From Gambelia wislizenii (taxonomy: Eukaryota; Chordata; Lepidosauria; Squamata; Crotaphytidae), in assembly GCA_030847615.1 (NCBI GenBank), contig JAUMIR010000005.1, positions 248,162,645 to 248,226,644 of the forward strand: DNA of 64,000 bases. The letters run 5' to 3'. The position numbers and the translations under genes were made by a program. Positions 43,578 through 55,028 of the stretch are shown here, in pieces. The notes below the pieces were generated by a model. That model did not search any database. It saw only the letters and a list, made by a program, of their open reading frames with translations, and had not been told where the DNA came from. How positions within the stretch are numbered: the stretch's first letter is position 1; each line of letters begins with the position of its first letter.

Positions 43578-44085
43578 TTCATAGAATCATAGAGTTGGAA
43601 GAGACAACATGGGACATCTAGTCCAATGCCTGCCATGCAGGAACACACAATCAAAGCATGCCTGACAGATGGTCATCCAGACTCTTTAAAAACCTCCAAA
43701 GATGGAGACTCCATCACACTCCAAGGCAGCACATTCCACTTTTGCACAGCTCTTACTGTCAGGAAGTTCTTCCTAATGTTTAGGTGGAATCTCTTTTCCT
43801 GTAGTTTGAATCCATTGCTCCATGGCCTAGTCTTTGGAGAAGCAGAAAACAAGCTTGCTCCATTCTCAATATGACATCCCTCCAAATATTTAAGCATGGC
43901 TATCATGTCACCATTTAACCTTCTTTTCCCTTTTCTTCCCCAGGCTAAATGTACCCAGCTCCCTAAGCTGCTCCTCATAGGCATGGCTTCCAGAGCTCCT
44001 GTCATTTTTGTCACCCTCCTCTGGACATGCTCCAGCTTGTCAATGTCCTTCTTGAATTGTGGTGCCCAGAACTGGACACATTTGC
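43578..44085 (-). pseudogene. CR1 3' fragment
   Basis: The signature ATAGAATCATAGAGTTGGAA is followed by the ORF2 C-terminal region. The frame at 43673-44100 shows QFWAPQFKKDIDKLEHVQRR with frameshifts. Confidence 0.85.
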
Positions 44086-44430
44086 TGGGGTTAGGGGCAC
44101 AGGACCCTGTGAATATGGGAAAACCACAAATATCTCTACCCGCCCAAACCACATTTAACATACAAAAAATGTACAATCTGTGGATTCAACCTACTGCGGA
44201 TGCCTTCGAGGCAGTGGGGTTCCTTCACAAGGCAGCAGCAGGAGGCTGGCATGGCTTGCTGCTGCCTCCACTGCTGCCCTACACAATTTTTAATAGGGAC
44301 TTACAAGCCTCACCACACATTTGTAGTCTCTCTCAGTCTCGCAAGGCTTGCTGTCTCTATTAAAAATGGCACAGGGCAGCAGTGGAGGTGGCAGCAAATA
44401 ATCTGTGAATATAGTGGAGGGCTGACTGTA
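44086..44430. mobile_element. Palindromic Tc1/mariner-type MITE, tentative
   Basis: The outer ends (ACCCTGTGAATATGGGAA and AATCTGTGAATATAGTGGAG) and a large inner inverted pair are visible. The inner pair is CTGCCTCCACTGCTGCCC at about 44264-44281 against GGGCAGCAGTGGAGGTGGCAG at about 44374-44394. The end type is like the element at 10561. Confidence 0.5.
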
Positions 44431-44444
44431 CTCAATCATAGCAC

Positions 44445-44640
44445 TGTCATTCCACCTCAACTACCATGGCTGCATCCTATGGAATCCTGGGGTTTTCAGT
44501 TTGGTGAGGCACTAGAGCTCTCTGGCTAAGAATTCTAAATGCCTCTCCCTTAACTGCACACCCCAAGATCCCATAGGATGGAAGCATGGCAGTTAAAGTA
44601 GAATCATGGTGTTATAATTGCATAGTGTGAAAGGACCTTT
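44445..44640. mobile_element. Short TIR transposon (MITE)
   Basis: CTACCATGGCTGCATCCTAT and ATAGGATGGAAGCATGGCAG are inverted around a core. The outer arms end near GCATAGTGTGAAAGG. It is related to 387 and 60890. Confidence 0.6.
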
Positions 44641-44843
44641 TGTAAACTTCTCCCCCCCCCCACCACCATGCCTGCAATTCCTTTGAGGGATATATTAAGT
44701 TAGGCTGAGGGTCAAACATTGCCCACCTTCATTCTAAACCTTGTCCTAGGCTGGGATGGCAGGGTGGACAACTGCTGATGCTACAGGAGAAGACACAATG
44801 GTTTCAAATCAGTTACTGGCAGTGGGACCTGATTGCCTTAGAC

Positions 44844-45215
44844 TGGTGGCTCTCAACCTTTTTCTTTACCAGGGACCCCATTTAAATATCTTTTGTTTCC
44901 ATGGACCCCCAAGACTCAACTCAGAATTTAAAACAACAACAACAACACCATTACACCATCCATTAAACCTCCCTTAGAGGCACTGGAGGGATAGGGAGAA
45001 GATTTTTCTGCTTCTTCCTGAAAGTTTGTGGCTGGAGCAGATTGAATGGCAATGCACAGGACAAGCCAGCCAGCCAGCCTTTGCCTTGGCTCCTATCACA
45101 TGGTCACTCTGCTGCAAGGAGTAGTGGGGCTGAGCAGCTTTCAAACCCTTGCAGACTCTCTGTGAGGACATCATAGACCCCTGGGGGTTCCCAGACCACA
45201 GGTTAAGAACCACTA
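44844..45215. mobile_element. hAT-like MITE with 8-bp target duplication
   Basis: It starts TGGTGGCTCTCAACC and ends GGTTAAGAACCACTA. The flanks CCTTAGAC (44836-44843) and CCTTAGCC (45216-45223) match at 7 of 8 positions. Internal words (TATCACATGGTCACTCTGCT, GGAAGAAGC-type) match 13159-13519 in inverse orientation. Confidence 0.85.
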
Positions 45216-45360
45216 CCTTAGCCCATGTTAACCTGAAAGGGTTGAAGGTGGTGTGGTAGTGTGTAAAGAATAATGGTTTTTTTTTAAGGTTGCAGAAGCT
45301 TGGGTGGCCTTCCACCACCAAAGCAGGCACATCCAGAAAATACCCCATGAAAAGAATCTT

Positions 45361-46520
45361 GGGTGCCAGTTACATGACAATATTTGTCGCGGAGCTTACC
45401 GTGACTTCCTGATCCAGGATTGGTCCCATGCTGTTTAGACGATTTTTGTCACTCTTTAGGAAATCCTGTGATTGATATTTACACGTCAAAAGTTCCATTT
45501 CTTTTTATAGGTCCCACATGCTTATATCCCGTGCTTTTGTTGTTTACACATGTTTAGCCTACCGGGATTTTTTTTTTTTTTGGTTGTCAATCAAGGATGC
45601 GATTACTTGTGTTTTCACAACCTCGGTGACATACTTCCTTTAGAGTTCTGCACCCTGAGCGATGCTATTGGCTGGTGGGGGGGGGAGAGGGGGCAGAGGC
45701 TTGTGTTTGTCCTGTCTCTTAAAAATGTTTACCCTTTAAGCAGAGGCAGAAGGCATTTTGAAAGACCAAGAATGTGATCTATCGCTCAGACGGAGGAACA
45801 ATTAAACCATGTCCTTTCCTTTTGAAATCAAGCTGAGTGGGGGGCGGGAGGAGAGGCTTGGGATTTCTTTTACAATGTTGACGCTTAAAGCAGAGGGAGC
45901 TGCAGAGTGAAGATTTCAAGCCAGTGTCACACAAGGCATTTTGGCTGGCATTTTTTTACTGTCCCTTGTGGGGGGGGGTAATGAATGTTTGATTATCCAT
46001 TCAAATCCAGAGAGGGGATCCAGGCAGGGAATGAATGGACGACTCTCTGCCCACCACGATCTCTTTGTAACATGCAGTTAAAGAAGAGGTTAAAGCTGAA
46101 GGGTTTGCAGTGTAGAAATCCATTTAAAAAGGTGATTGAGTACACGTGCACACACACACCAACCTATGTGCCCCTGGAAGGGATGCCTTTATTTTCAGCT
46201 GGTGAGGCTGGATCTGTTGAATGGGTGACTGACCCCTCCTTTTCTGGTCGCTGAGCTCTAAGCCTGCCCCCAGTCACCATTTCCAGTCATCCCCTAGTAC
46301 TGAGATATTTTGTCCCAGGCTGTTTACATTTCCGATTTTCTGAATCCTCCAGTGACTTTTTTAAAAACCGGCACAACCCGCAGGACTGCAAGTCCCGCAG
46401 GTTGAAGAATAAAAGATGGCCCCCCTTCTGAATATCACATACCCGACCCGATGTATGTGTAAACTGCCAGGGATCGACACGAATTCTTCCTGGGACATTT
46501 TCATCGTGTAAACGGTACCT
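45361..46520. mobile_element. Candidate 1.16-kb TIR DNA transposon
   Basis: The left end GGGTGCCAGTTACATGACAA and the right end CATCGTGTAAACGGTACCT are imperfect inverted repeats of about 30 bp. The interior is richer in CpG than the surroundings, has several G and T homopolymers, and shows no transposase. The boundaries and superfamily are uncertain. Confidence 0.45.
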
Positions 46521-47085
46521 TGATGGCTAAGTTTCTTGTCTGAGTTGTGATTATCTATTACTTACCTGATTTGAATCAAGGGTTCTGAAGGGAAGTGTCT
46601 AGCACTAATCCTTCCGTGGTTATATTCCTCATATGGAAATTGGCAGACCTGAAGATGAGCAGTTTCATGTAGAGGATCTCCATGTAAGTAATAGCCTTGA
46701 TTTTTCCCCATTGTCCTTGTTGATATGGAGATTCTCCACACAAACAGGAAATCTTTTTAGATTTTTTCCCTTTCCATATGAAGAAAGCAAGGACTGAGAG
46801 CAGTGGGTCTAGGTGCTTCCTGCCTCATGTGTTGATCAAAGCCTGAACAGGAGTAGGATCAGCCACAATTGCTCTGTGTGTGTGTGTGTGTATTTTTTAT
46901 TACAGATGTGTAAACCGGTAATGCCAAAAAGGAAGAGAAGATGCCATCTTATCCATTTGAGATAACTTGGAATACCTCCTTTTCTGAACAACTTCCAGAT
47001 TGAGCATTCTGCTGGCTGGGGAAAGCTGGGGGTTATCATTCAAAAATATAATCCGCCCTGTACACTTAGGTCCTCTGGGAAACAT
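46521..47085. other. No gene; TG repeat
   Basis: It holds a (TG)n run at about 46874-46891. Otherwise it is unique-looking. Confidence 0.4.
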
Positions 47086-47870
47086 TTGCTCCAGCCAGCT
47101 AGGACTAGGTTGGCAACTGTCACCCAGAGGACTTTTTCTTCAGCTGCCCCTAGACTCTGGAATGGCCTGACAGAAGAGATACAACAGTTGAATACACTGT
47201 CGGAATTTCTCTCTGGCTTTTCTTCGCAAACGAAGATTCAGGAAGGACTCATCCCGCAGCCGCGGCCAACGGGAATCTTCTGATGCGGTCAAACCAAGGC
47301 AAAGAAACAAAGGCACACACCGGCCTCCAAAGGTGTAAATAAACTGACACTTGCATGCTGGAACATCAGAACCATGCAAGACTCTGAAGATAGTGGACGG
47401 CCTGAGCGTCGTTCTGCCCTAATAGCCCTTGAACTATCACGGCTTAATATTGACATCGCTGCTCTTAGTGAAGTTCGCTTCCATGAGGAAGGCAGCCTTA
47501 AAGAACATGGCGCCGGCTACACACTTTACTGGTCTGGCAAACCCAAAACCGAAAAACATCTTTCAGGAGTAGGCTTTATGATTAAAAACTCCATTGCCTC
47601 CAAACTCGAAACCTTGCCAACAGGACACTCTGTCGGAATTTAAAGTAGCGCAAAAGACCAGTCTCTTCTGGCAGGCCAATCCAGATGATTTTAAATTGTG
47701 CATGTTAAACTGTGTACTGGTTGCTTTAAAATGTCTTAGTTTTACTTGTTTTTTAAATTAATAAGTTTCAACTGATATGTGTTTTTAACTAATATGATGT
47801 TTATATGTTGATGTGTTGTTCCCTGCTCTGATCCACAGGGGGAGATAGGTAAAAAATAAATACATATCAT
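47086..47870 (+). pseudogene. L2-like LINE 3' end, interrupted
   Basis: The coding tail shows AAPRLWNGLTEEIQ (about 47135-47180), the common C-terminal motif of L2-type ORF2. It continues after an insertion with KVAQKTSLFWQAN (47642 onward). A 3'UTR ends at GATCCACAGGGGGAGATAGG and a (CAT)n run (about 47866-47885). The copy is split by the insertion at 47209-47629. Confidence 0.75.
47209..47629 (-). mobile_element. 5'-inverted LINE insertion with 12-bp target duplication
   Basis: CTGTCGGAATTT flanks it (47197-47208 and 47630-47641). The left about 50-75 bp are LINE 3'-end sequence on the minus strand, with hairpin TCTTCG-CAAA-CGAAGA at 47221-47236. From about 47285 the sequence is in plus orientation. 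It carries the 5' leader and the start of the endonuclease: ACWNIRTM at about 47350, then IAALSEVRFHEEGSLKEHGA. The endonuclease stops at GGACACT. It has the same architecture and the same outer ends as 7701-8389. Confidence 0.8.
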
Positions 47871-48047
47871 CATCATCATCATCATTTAACTTTTCTAAGC
47901 TCTGCTCCTGAGCAGACTGCACAGCATCCAGATCACAGTTCCAGCCCAGAACTGTTAGTTCTATGGGTGATTGGGCATTGATTCCCATGGAGTTAGTTCT
48001 ATGGGTATTTGGGAACTGATTCCCATGATTCCCACTGTACCCCTGGT

Positions 48048-48437
48048 TCATAGAATCATAGAATCATAGAATTGCAGAGTTGGAAGAGACCACGAGGGCC
48101 ATCCAGTCCAACCCCCCTGCCACGCAGGAAATCTTGATCAAAGCATCCCTGACAGATGGCCATCCAGCCTCTGTTTAAAGACCTCCAAGGAAGGAGACCC
48201 CACCATGCTCCGAGGGAGTGTGTTCCACTGCCGAACAGCTCTTACTGTCAAAAAGTTCCTCCTCATGTTGAGGTGGAACCTCTGTTCTTGGAGCTTGCAC
48301 CCATTGCTCCGTGTTCCAGTCTCTGGAGCAGCAGAAAACAAGCCTGCTCCATCCTCAGCGTGACATCCCTTCAAATACTTAAACAGGGCTATCATATCGC
48401 CTCTTAACCGTCTTTTTTCCAGGCTAAACATACCCAG
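48048..48437 (-). pseudogene. CR1 3' fragment, young subfamily
   Basis: About 390 bp are very close to the end of the intact CR1, inverted. The frame still reads TRSNGCKLQEQRFHLNMRRN and ends DGHLSGML, with only a few substitutions against 38270-38579. Truncation at CATACCCAGCTG is abrupt. Confidence 0.9.
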
Positions 48438-49883
48438 CTGATTGTGAGTAAAAATCTCCAAAATATTACAGTTAAATGTCCCTGCGGTACCGCAACAGTA
48501 CCGCTAGGGACGGGCATCATCCGAAAGGGACGCCCTGCAGCGCTGCAGCCTCGCAACGTGGTGAGGCTGCTAGCGCTACAATTAGCTTGTCCAAAAAAGT
48601 CCTTACATGAGGAAATTGGTGACTGATGATGTGGGGCTATCTTGCTCCCTTCCTTGTGGTTGATGTACATACCCTTAACAGTGGTTAAATAGGGCTCAAG
48701 AGTAATGAAGAAACAGGGATAAGAACGTAATTATGTAGACAGAGGCATTTTAATTGTTAAGGTTTTTGAGAGCAGGGAGAATGTAAATTTCACTAATGTT
48801 CTGAGTCTTCCCTTCTAATTTGTCCCATGTTAACGCCTGCCATTCCTCTCTGCCAGGGATATGGGAAAACACTGCTCACAAGAATAATGTGTATATAAAG
48901 CCTTTGTGATGTTACCATTTCTTCTGTGGATTCTGCGCAATATATAAAGACCACATTCTTGTCTCTTCATATTCCACCCCTCATAATCACCACATCATTT
49001 GAAGAACTTACAGTGGGTGAACACCTACCCTTGCTCATTTGGGTATTGGACTCAATTGACTACGTTATTTCCCCAGAAATTCAGCAAAACATTCTGTTTA
49101 TTTGGAGCCTAGAGGGGTAAGATTTCTTCTTTGTCTTGGATTCCAGTCTGAGCTGAAGCAGTTGTGGGAGTCTTGTGACCTTAGGGAAGATGAGCACTGT
49201 GAGTTTTTGAGATCTCCATTTCAAATGAAGAAATCAACTTTCTTCTATTACATATTTCATATGAATGGAGGAAGAAGCTGTCATTCTGAGCAAATAAACA
49301 TACCTAGGTGTAGGCGTCAGTCCAGCTAAAATTCTTCAGTGAAATCCAACTAGAGGTATAATGAAACATGAACATATTCTATTGGAACATGCAGTCAATG
49401 TAGAAGGGTTATAATCTAAAGTTTATTCACATCCTATTGAGATAGATACAAATATGTCAAATGAATTAAAAATAATATGGGAAGATAATATTGGGACAAC
49501 AATAAAAAAGGATATGGGTTAACCTATGGAAAAAAATGAACAAAGACAACTGTTACCATCTATTTTTGGAAGAGTTCCTTAAAACCATTAAAACAGTCCA
49601 TGGTATTATGGCAAGAAGAACAAATACAATAAATACTAAATGTTGGAGAAATTGCAATTAGCAAGGGATATATTTCCATATGTGGTGGCCATGCTCTGTT
49701 GTGCTACAGTTCTGTGATATGTTGTTTCTGGAAATGGCAAACCTTATGCACCAGACTATGTAGGCAATACTAGGCTTCCACTGTTAACAGTTTGGGAGAA
49801 ACCAAGTGCAAAAGTGATATCAAAGGAATGGTTTGTGGTCATGCTTATGGGTGATAGCTAGAAGTCACAAAACTGTGAATCCA
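48438..49883. other. No gene recognised
   Basis: A short GC-rich patch at 48480-48560 (GGTACCGCAACAGTACCG) is partly self-complementary. The 49440-49800 stretch may be a badly decayed L1 tail (AGAACAAATACAATAAATAC then TGGAGAAATTGCAATTAGC), by faint resemblance only. Confidence 0.35.
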
Positions 49884-50275
49884 GTCCAACCCCCTGCCCT
49901 GCAGGAATACCCAATCAAAGCATTCCTGACAGATGGCCACCCTGCCTCTGTTTAAAAGCCTCCAAAGAAGGAGACTCCACCACACTCTGAGGCAGGGTAT
50001 TCCATTGCTGAACAGCTTTGCCAGGAAGATCTTCCTAATGTTTAGGAATCTCTTTTCCTGTAGAGTCCATTGCTCTGTCTCCTAGTCTCTGGAGCAGCAG
50101 AAAACAAGCTTGCTCCATCCTCAATGTGACATCCCTTCAAATATTTAAACATGGCTATCATGTCACCTCTTAATCTTCTCTTCTCCAGATTAAACATACC
50201 CATCTCCCCAAGCCACTCCTCATAGGGCATGGCTTCTAGACCTCCCATCATTTTGGTTGCTCTCCTCTTAGTTAA
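49884..50275 (-). pseudogene. CR1 3' fragment
   Basis: It starts at ATCCAGTCCAACCCCCTGCC, so the extreme 3' terminus is lost. It continues to the SLEKRRLRGDM region on the minus strand and ends at TTTTGGTTGCTCTCCTC. Confidence 0.8.
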
Positions 50276-52095
50276 GTTAGGTACTTAGTTAAGTAAAAGC
50301 TGGTACATGATTCCAGCCCTGGTCAGTGACTAAGGCTGTAGTCCTATATGCATTTACCTGTGAGTGAGCTCTTTTGAGTCGATATTAATAGACATGTGCT
50401 GGAATTCCTATTGAAAGCCACTGAACTAAAGTGAACAACTCTTCTATTGGTTTCAGGGACAGAATCACAATAATCTTTTGTTGGACTAGGGCTCTTAATC
50501 ATTCAGTTCCATGTCGCAGGATAAGGTGAATGAGATATTGCATTTAAATTCTGGCACCAAAGGCAGGCATAGCATCCAAAAGCCCAGAGCTTTTAAAATT
50601 ATGCTTTTATTATAGATGAATGTTTTCAAGGAAAATAAAGTCAGCTATGTCAAACTGCTGAGAAATATTGTTCATTTAAAGCCAGTATATTTTACAAATG
50701 CCCTTCTGTTCTGAAAGACACACTTGACTAGCTCAAGAAGATATTAAAACAGAATCAGCGAAACCTCCCATCCATTTGGCTGCAATCTTCCCGATACCTT
50801 CCACAAACACTAGCAAGAACTGCAGCAAAAGTCTGTTGAAAACATACACTCCCTGACACCTCTCACCAATCAATAAAAGATAACTTGTTTTTAAAAAGCC
50901 ATTAATAAAATATACTCTGGATAACAGGGGTCCAAGTCATTTCATTTTCAATTCCCTCCCACAATTCATGGGATGTCAATTTGTTGAAAGGATGACTGAT
51001 TGTTTTTACTTGGAGTAGATTCAAAAGTTGAGCAGGACATATGGTACAGTTTGTACCACCTCAAACAAATGTTTTTCTGCAATTCACTTGCTTAACACAG
51101 CCTCTCAGCCACATGTTTGCGGATACACACAGAGAGAGCTGAGATCATACATTGGGAAATGTATCATGAAGTTCCACCATGGCAGAACTATAAAACATCC
51201 TACTCCCTTCCCATAGAACTCACCTTCCTCCCAAGGCTGCTTCCCCCATGGCCATGTTATACGGGTGGAGAGCTGGGGAGGACTAGGAAGTGCCTGGCCA
51301 TGTGACTATAGCCAGATGTACAATGATGACATCATCTTCCAGGACTTCCTGAGGACCCTTGTAAGTCCTAGGAGATGCCTTCATTGTTATGCATCTGCCT
51401 GTCCCTTCTTAGCTTCCAAGATCAGATGGGATCTCATGCCTTTAGGGTATTTAGGCACTGAGCGCAACCTAGTACTTTCAGAATTGTTGAAGAGTATATG
51501 GATACATTGTTCCCAGAAGGCTTACTTTGAGATTTGGTAGCTGTGTTGAAAGGAGCTAATGTAACATGATCCCAATTTGACAGAATTTCCAGTGACAGAC
51601 AGTAGCAAAGCTTAGAGTCTTGATTGCACAGTGTAGATTTATTTTCCCTTCCTTGAAACAGTGACAGTAATTCCTATATTTCGTCACGTTCTTCCTGCTA
51701 GCCAACCTGTTCCAATTTCTTATACTTTACTTAAATGCTATAGAAAATTTTGTAAGGCTTTAGCTGGAGTCCCCAATGTCAGCACTGGGAGTAAGGAAAC
51801 ATTGGCCAGGGACGAATGGGGTGATGCTTTGCATTGGAACATCCAACTCAGAGTCTGCTATGACTTTTGATTGACTTCCCTACATCTGGAGGTGTGTTGC
51901 TGCAGCTGCCAACCTTTTCCGCTTGCACATTCATGACTTCTGAGCAGTTTTATCTATTACAAAGGGTAGACAACTATGCTGAAGAGGAGGAGCCTTTATG
52001 GAAAGAAGAGGTGGCAACCTTAATTTAGCATTAAGGTAGCTGAAAGTGCAGGGATTTAAACCCAGACTAGAGATTCTTTGCTATGTTTCTTCTTA
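50276..52095. other. No gene; one 5S-SINE scrap
   Basis: Apart from the 5S-derived piece at 51375-51470, nothing is recognised in this 1.8-kb stretch. Confidence 0.4.
51375..51470 (-). mobile_element. 5S-rRNA-derived SINE fragment
   Basis: CTTAGCTTCCAAGATCAGAT followed by GGGATCTCATGCC and TTTAGGGTATTTAGGC corresponds to the reverse complement of the 5' half of 5S rRNA. The block upstream is degraded. Confidence 0.65.
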
Positions 52096-52620
52096 AAGGT
52101 AGCGATGAGTAATTTCAGCAATTTTCTTCCCTCTGTGAGAAAGTCTTTGAAAAACCATGCAGTTTTCAAAGCTATTTGCAGTTTGGAACTTATTCTGTGC
52201 AAAATTCACAGATAGTTGTTTTGTGCAGCAAGCAGCATTTTCGGCACAGGAAACAGTATTTTCTGCATGGAAAATAATATGTCAACACAGAAATTTTAAT
52301 TCCTGTACAGAATATGCCATTTTATATGCAGAAAAATGTTTTCTAGTCAAATCAATCATATGCAAATTTTACACAAAATAAATCCCCACTTACAGCATTT
52401 TCTGCACATAAAACAGCATTTTCTGTGCAGAAATTGATATTTCTATGTTGAAATATTTTCTATGCAGAAAATGTTATTTCCTGCACAAAACAGCCCCATG
52501 TGAATTTTGTGCAGAATAAGTCCCAAATTGTGCAGATTCTTGCCAGGGTTTCTCAACACTCGAAAACACATGCTTTTCAACCATTTTTGGGAATATTTTC
52601 AAATATTCTTTCTATCCCTA
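52096..52620. mobile_element. Foldback MITE with long inverted arms
   Basis: The left arm has TTTGGAACTTATTCTGTGCA then AAATTCACA (52176-52210), and the right arm has TGTGAATTTTGTGCAGAATA then AGTCCCAAATT (52499-52530). They are inverted repeats within arms of about 130 bp. The centre is filled with many imperfect TTTTCTGCA/TGCAGAAAA units. Confidence 0.65.
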
Positions 52621-54867
52621 ACTCAGACAGTTAAACATGGACTAGAAAGCTCTAAAGGTCTTCCTTTCCATCTTTTGCCCATCCAAGACCTATTGTGGGC
52701 AGTACCATCCCCCAGAAAAACATACAAAAAGAAAAGAAAAACAAAACAAAATAGGAAGTGACTGGAAATCCCTTTCTAGTCTTATAATCCCCCCCAAACC
52801 TTCCTTGCAAGCCACACAACCCCCCAACACGCCCATTTAGGGTCATTTTGCCATTGAAATAACCAAAAATCTTCTCAAACCCTACCTTTTAAGACACATA
52901 GACCCTCTAAAATGCCCTTTTATGAGCTGCTTGTGAGCATGGATTGGATGAATCTCTGCTCTTTCCCCATGCTCCAACAACTTTGAAATGGTCAGTCACA
53001 TTGTGGCTTAAAAGGTAGGGTTTTGGGGGTGGCATCAGGAGACTTGGCTATAAGAGATATCTACATCTTTTACCTATATGTTCTTTTCTTCCCAGATATG
53101 AGAAAATGTGTGATTTTTGGCAAATTCCTCTCAAACACAAAATGAAATAAATTCCTGAATCATCCCTACTACAGAAACTAGCTTTTCTGTCTGCAAAGCA
53201 TGTGATCCAGGATTGAACTATGCTCTGTCCATAATTATATTAAGGTGCCATTCACCACTCCACTGTGGTTAACAGGTCTCTAAGAATGGAAGGTGCTTTA
53301 AAGTGTAATTCCCTCCCCCCATTTATTCAAACTAGCTATACCTGCTGTAACATACACCTTCAAACTTGCCCCCCACTGCCAGGCATGCACCCCCACTGCC
53401 AGGTTTGTGTCCCCCACCCCCTGCCACCAGGTGTGCCCCCCACCCCTGCCACTAGGCATGCACCCCCACCTGCTACCAGGTGTGCCCCCCACCCCTGCAC
53501 TCTGGCACACACTACACACACACATGCCACCCCCCATGCTACTCACAGCCCCTCTGCTGCAGCCATGTTTAGAAAAGACTGAAACTTCCACATGGTCCCA
53601 CCATCAGTGTGCTGATTGGCTGCCTAACAGTGCTTTGATTGGTTGGTCAGTTTCCTAAGTGGCCAATCAGCACACTGGAAATGGCAACATACCCAAGAGA
53701 AATATATATATATATATGTAAAATATATAGATGCTTATCATCAGCCATACATCGGTTTGCAATGATTAATGCTCCTTGAATTTAAACAATTGAGGTATGG
53801 GTTGTTTATAAAGCATTGATGTGTGTGGGTTGATGGGGTGGGATGACATTTTTTAAAAAGACTTGGTCTCTTCTAGAAACCTCCACCCACGTTTCTAAAT
53901 TGCACTCCAAGTTACTCTCAGAGCAGCTGCAAATCTCAGGAATAAGTTAAAGAGTTCTTGGCAAAGGTACAATGTAAACAATTGGCTGGAATCCTACTGG
54001 TGACATGCATGTAATCTGGGTTTCTGCATGTATATAATCTACCCCACTCCACCCCTGGCAGATTTCATACACCACAGCACACTGCCATGACTGTCTGCTG
54101 GGCTCAAGAGATGCAGGAGCATGATCTTAGCTCCCTTATCCTGTTAGTGCACCCCTTGCTCCTGCAGCCAATAAATGACTGTGGTAGCATGTTCTAGTGG
54201 TTGGAAATTGCCTCCTGGTGTGGGAGGAACATGAAACTGTACAGGTGGAACCTTACACTTTACTCACTTGATATAGGATTCCAGCCAATTAGTAGTAGGA
54301 TCACACAAACACACACCAGACTATCCTAAAGATTTTTTTTCTCCCTGTATCCCATACCATCAACATTTTATGTACAGAAACTGACTTCACTGGCTGCAGA
54401 ATCTAATTTCAACACTGTTGATGAGGCAGTGTCCTCCATCATCCCTGAGGACAATAGCATAACTTGTGGGTGTAGAGTGGGTCATGTGGCACACACAGCT
54501 CTGTACCCAAGCCCTCGCCATCATGTCCCGTTCCCCACAGGTAGCTGCGTCAGTCTGTCTAATGGTGGCACATATTTGGCTGTGTCCAACTGCATATTCC
54601 TGATGCACGCAAATACAAAAAGGCTATGTGTATACACTTACCATCATCCACCTTCAGACTGCATCAAAATTCTAATATGGAGTTGCCCTCCAGTGTAGTC
54701 ATTTTGTAATGGGCGCAGAATCTCTTTGTAGGGTTACCACTCAAATAAGGAATTGCTTTCCATTAGAAACTAAAGACAGGTGAGCACACACACATCCCAC
54801 AAGGCTTTTGGGTCCACATGGGAGTTGTTCTTTTTTTGCTACCTCACCTTCATTGGGTCAACAGTGA
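52621..54867. other. No gene; C-rich minisatellite and inverted repeat
   Basis: It includes the minisatellite at 53367-53515, a perfect 16-bp inverted pair (CAGTGTGCTGATTGGC at 53605-53620 and its complement at 53662-53677, probably a MITE) and a short (TA)n at about 53704-53718. The remainder is unique-looking. Confidence 0.45.
53367..53515 (+). repeat. C-rich minisatellite
   Basis: There are about five imperfect units built on CCCCCACCCCTGCCACCAGG, with a period of roughly 28-32 bp. The proline/histidine-rich open frames in this spot are artefacts of the repeat. Confidence 0.7.
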
Positions 54868-55028
54868 AGACATAGAATCATAGAAACATAGAGTTGGAAG
54901 AGATCATAAGGGCCATCTAGTCCAACCCCCTGCCCTGCAGGAACATACGATCAAAGCATTCCCGACAGATGGCCACCCAGCCTCTGTTTAAAAACCTCCA
55001 AAGGAGATTCCACCACACTCCAAGGCTC
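54868..55028 (-). pseudogene. CR1 3'-end fragment
   Basis: AATCATAGAAACATAGAGTT leads into about 150 bp of minus-strand CR1, ending at CCACACTCCAAGGC. Confidence 0.8.

Noticed and set aside
53265..53582. Proline/histidine-rich open frame
   Set aside because: It is produced by the C-rich minisatellite.
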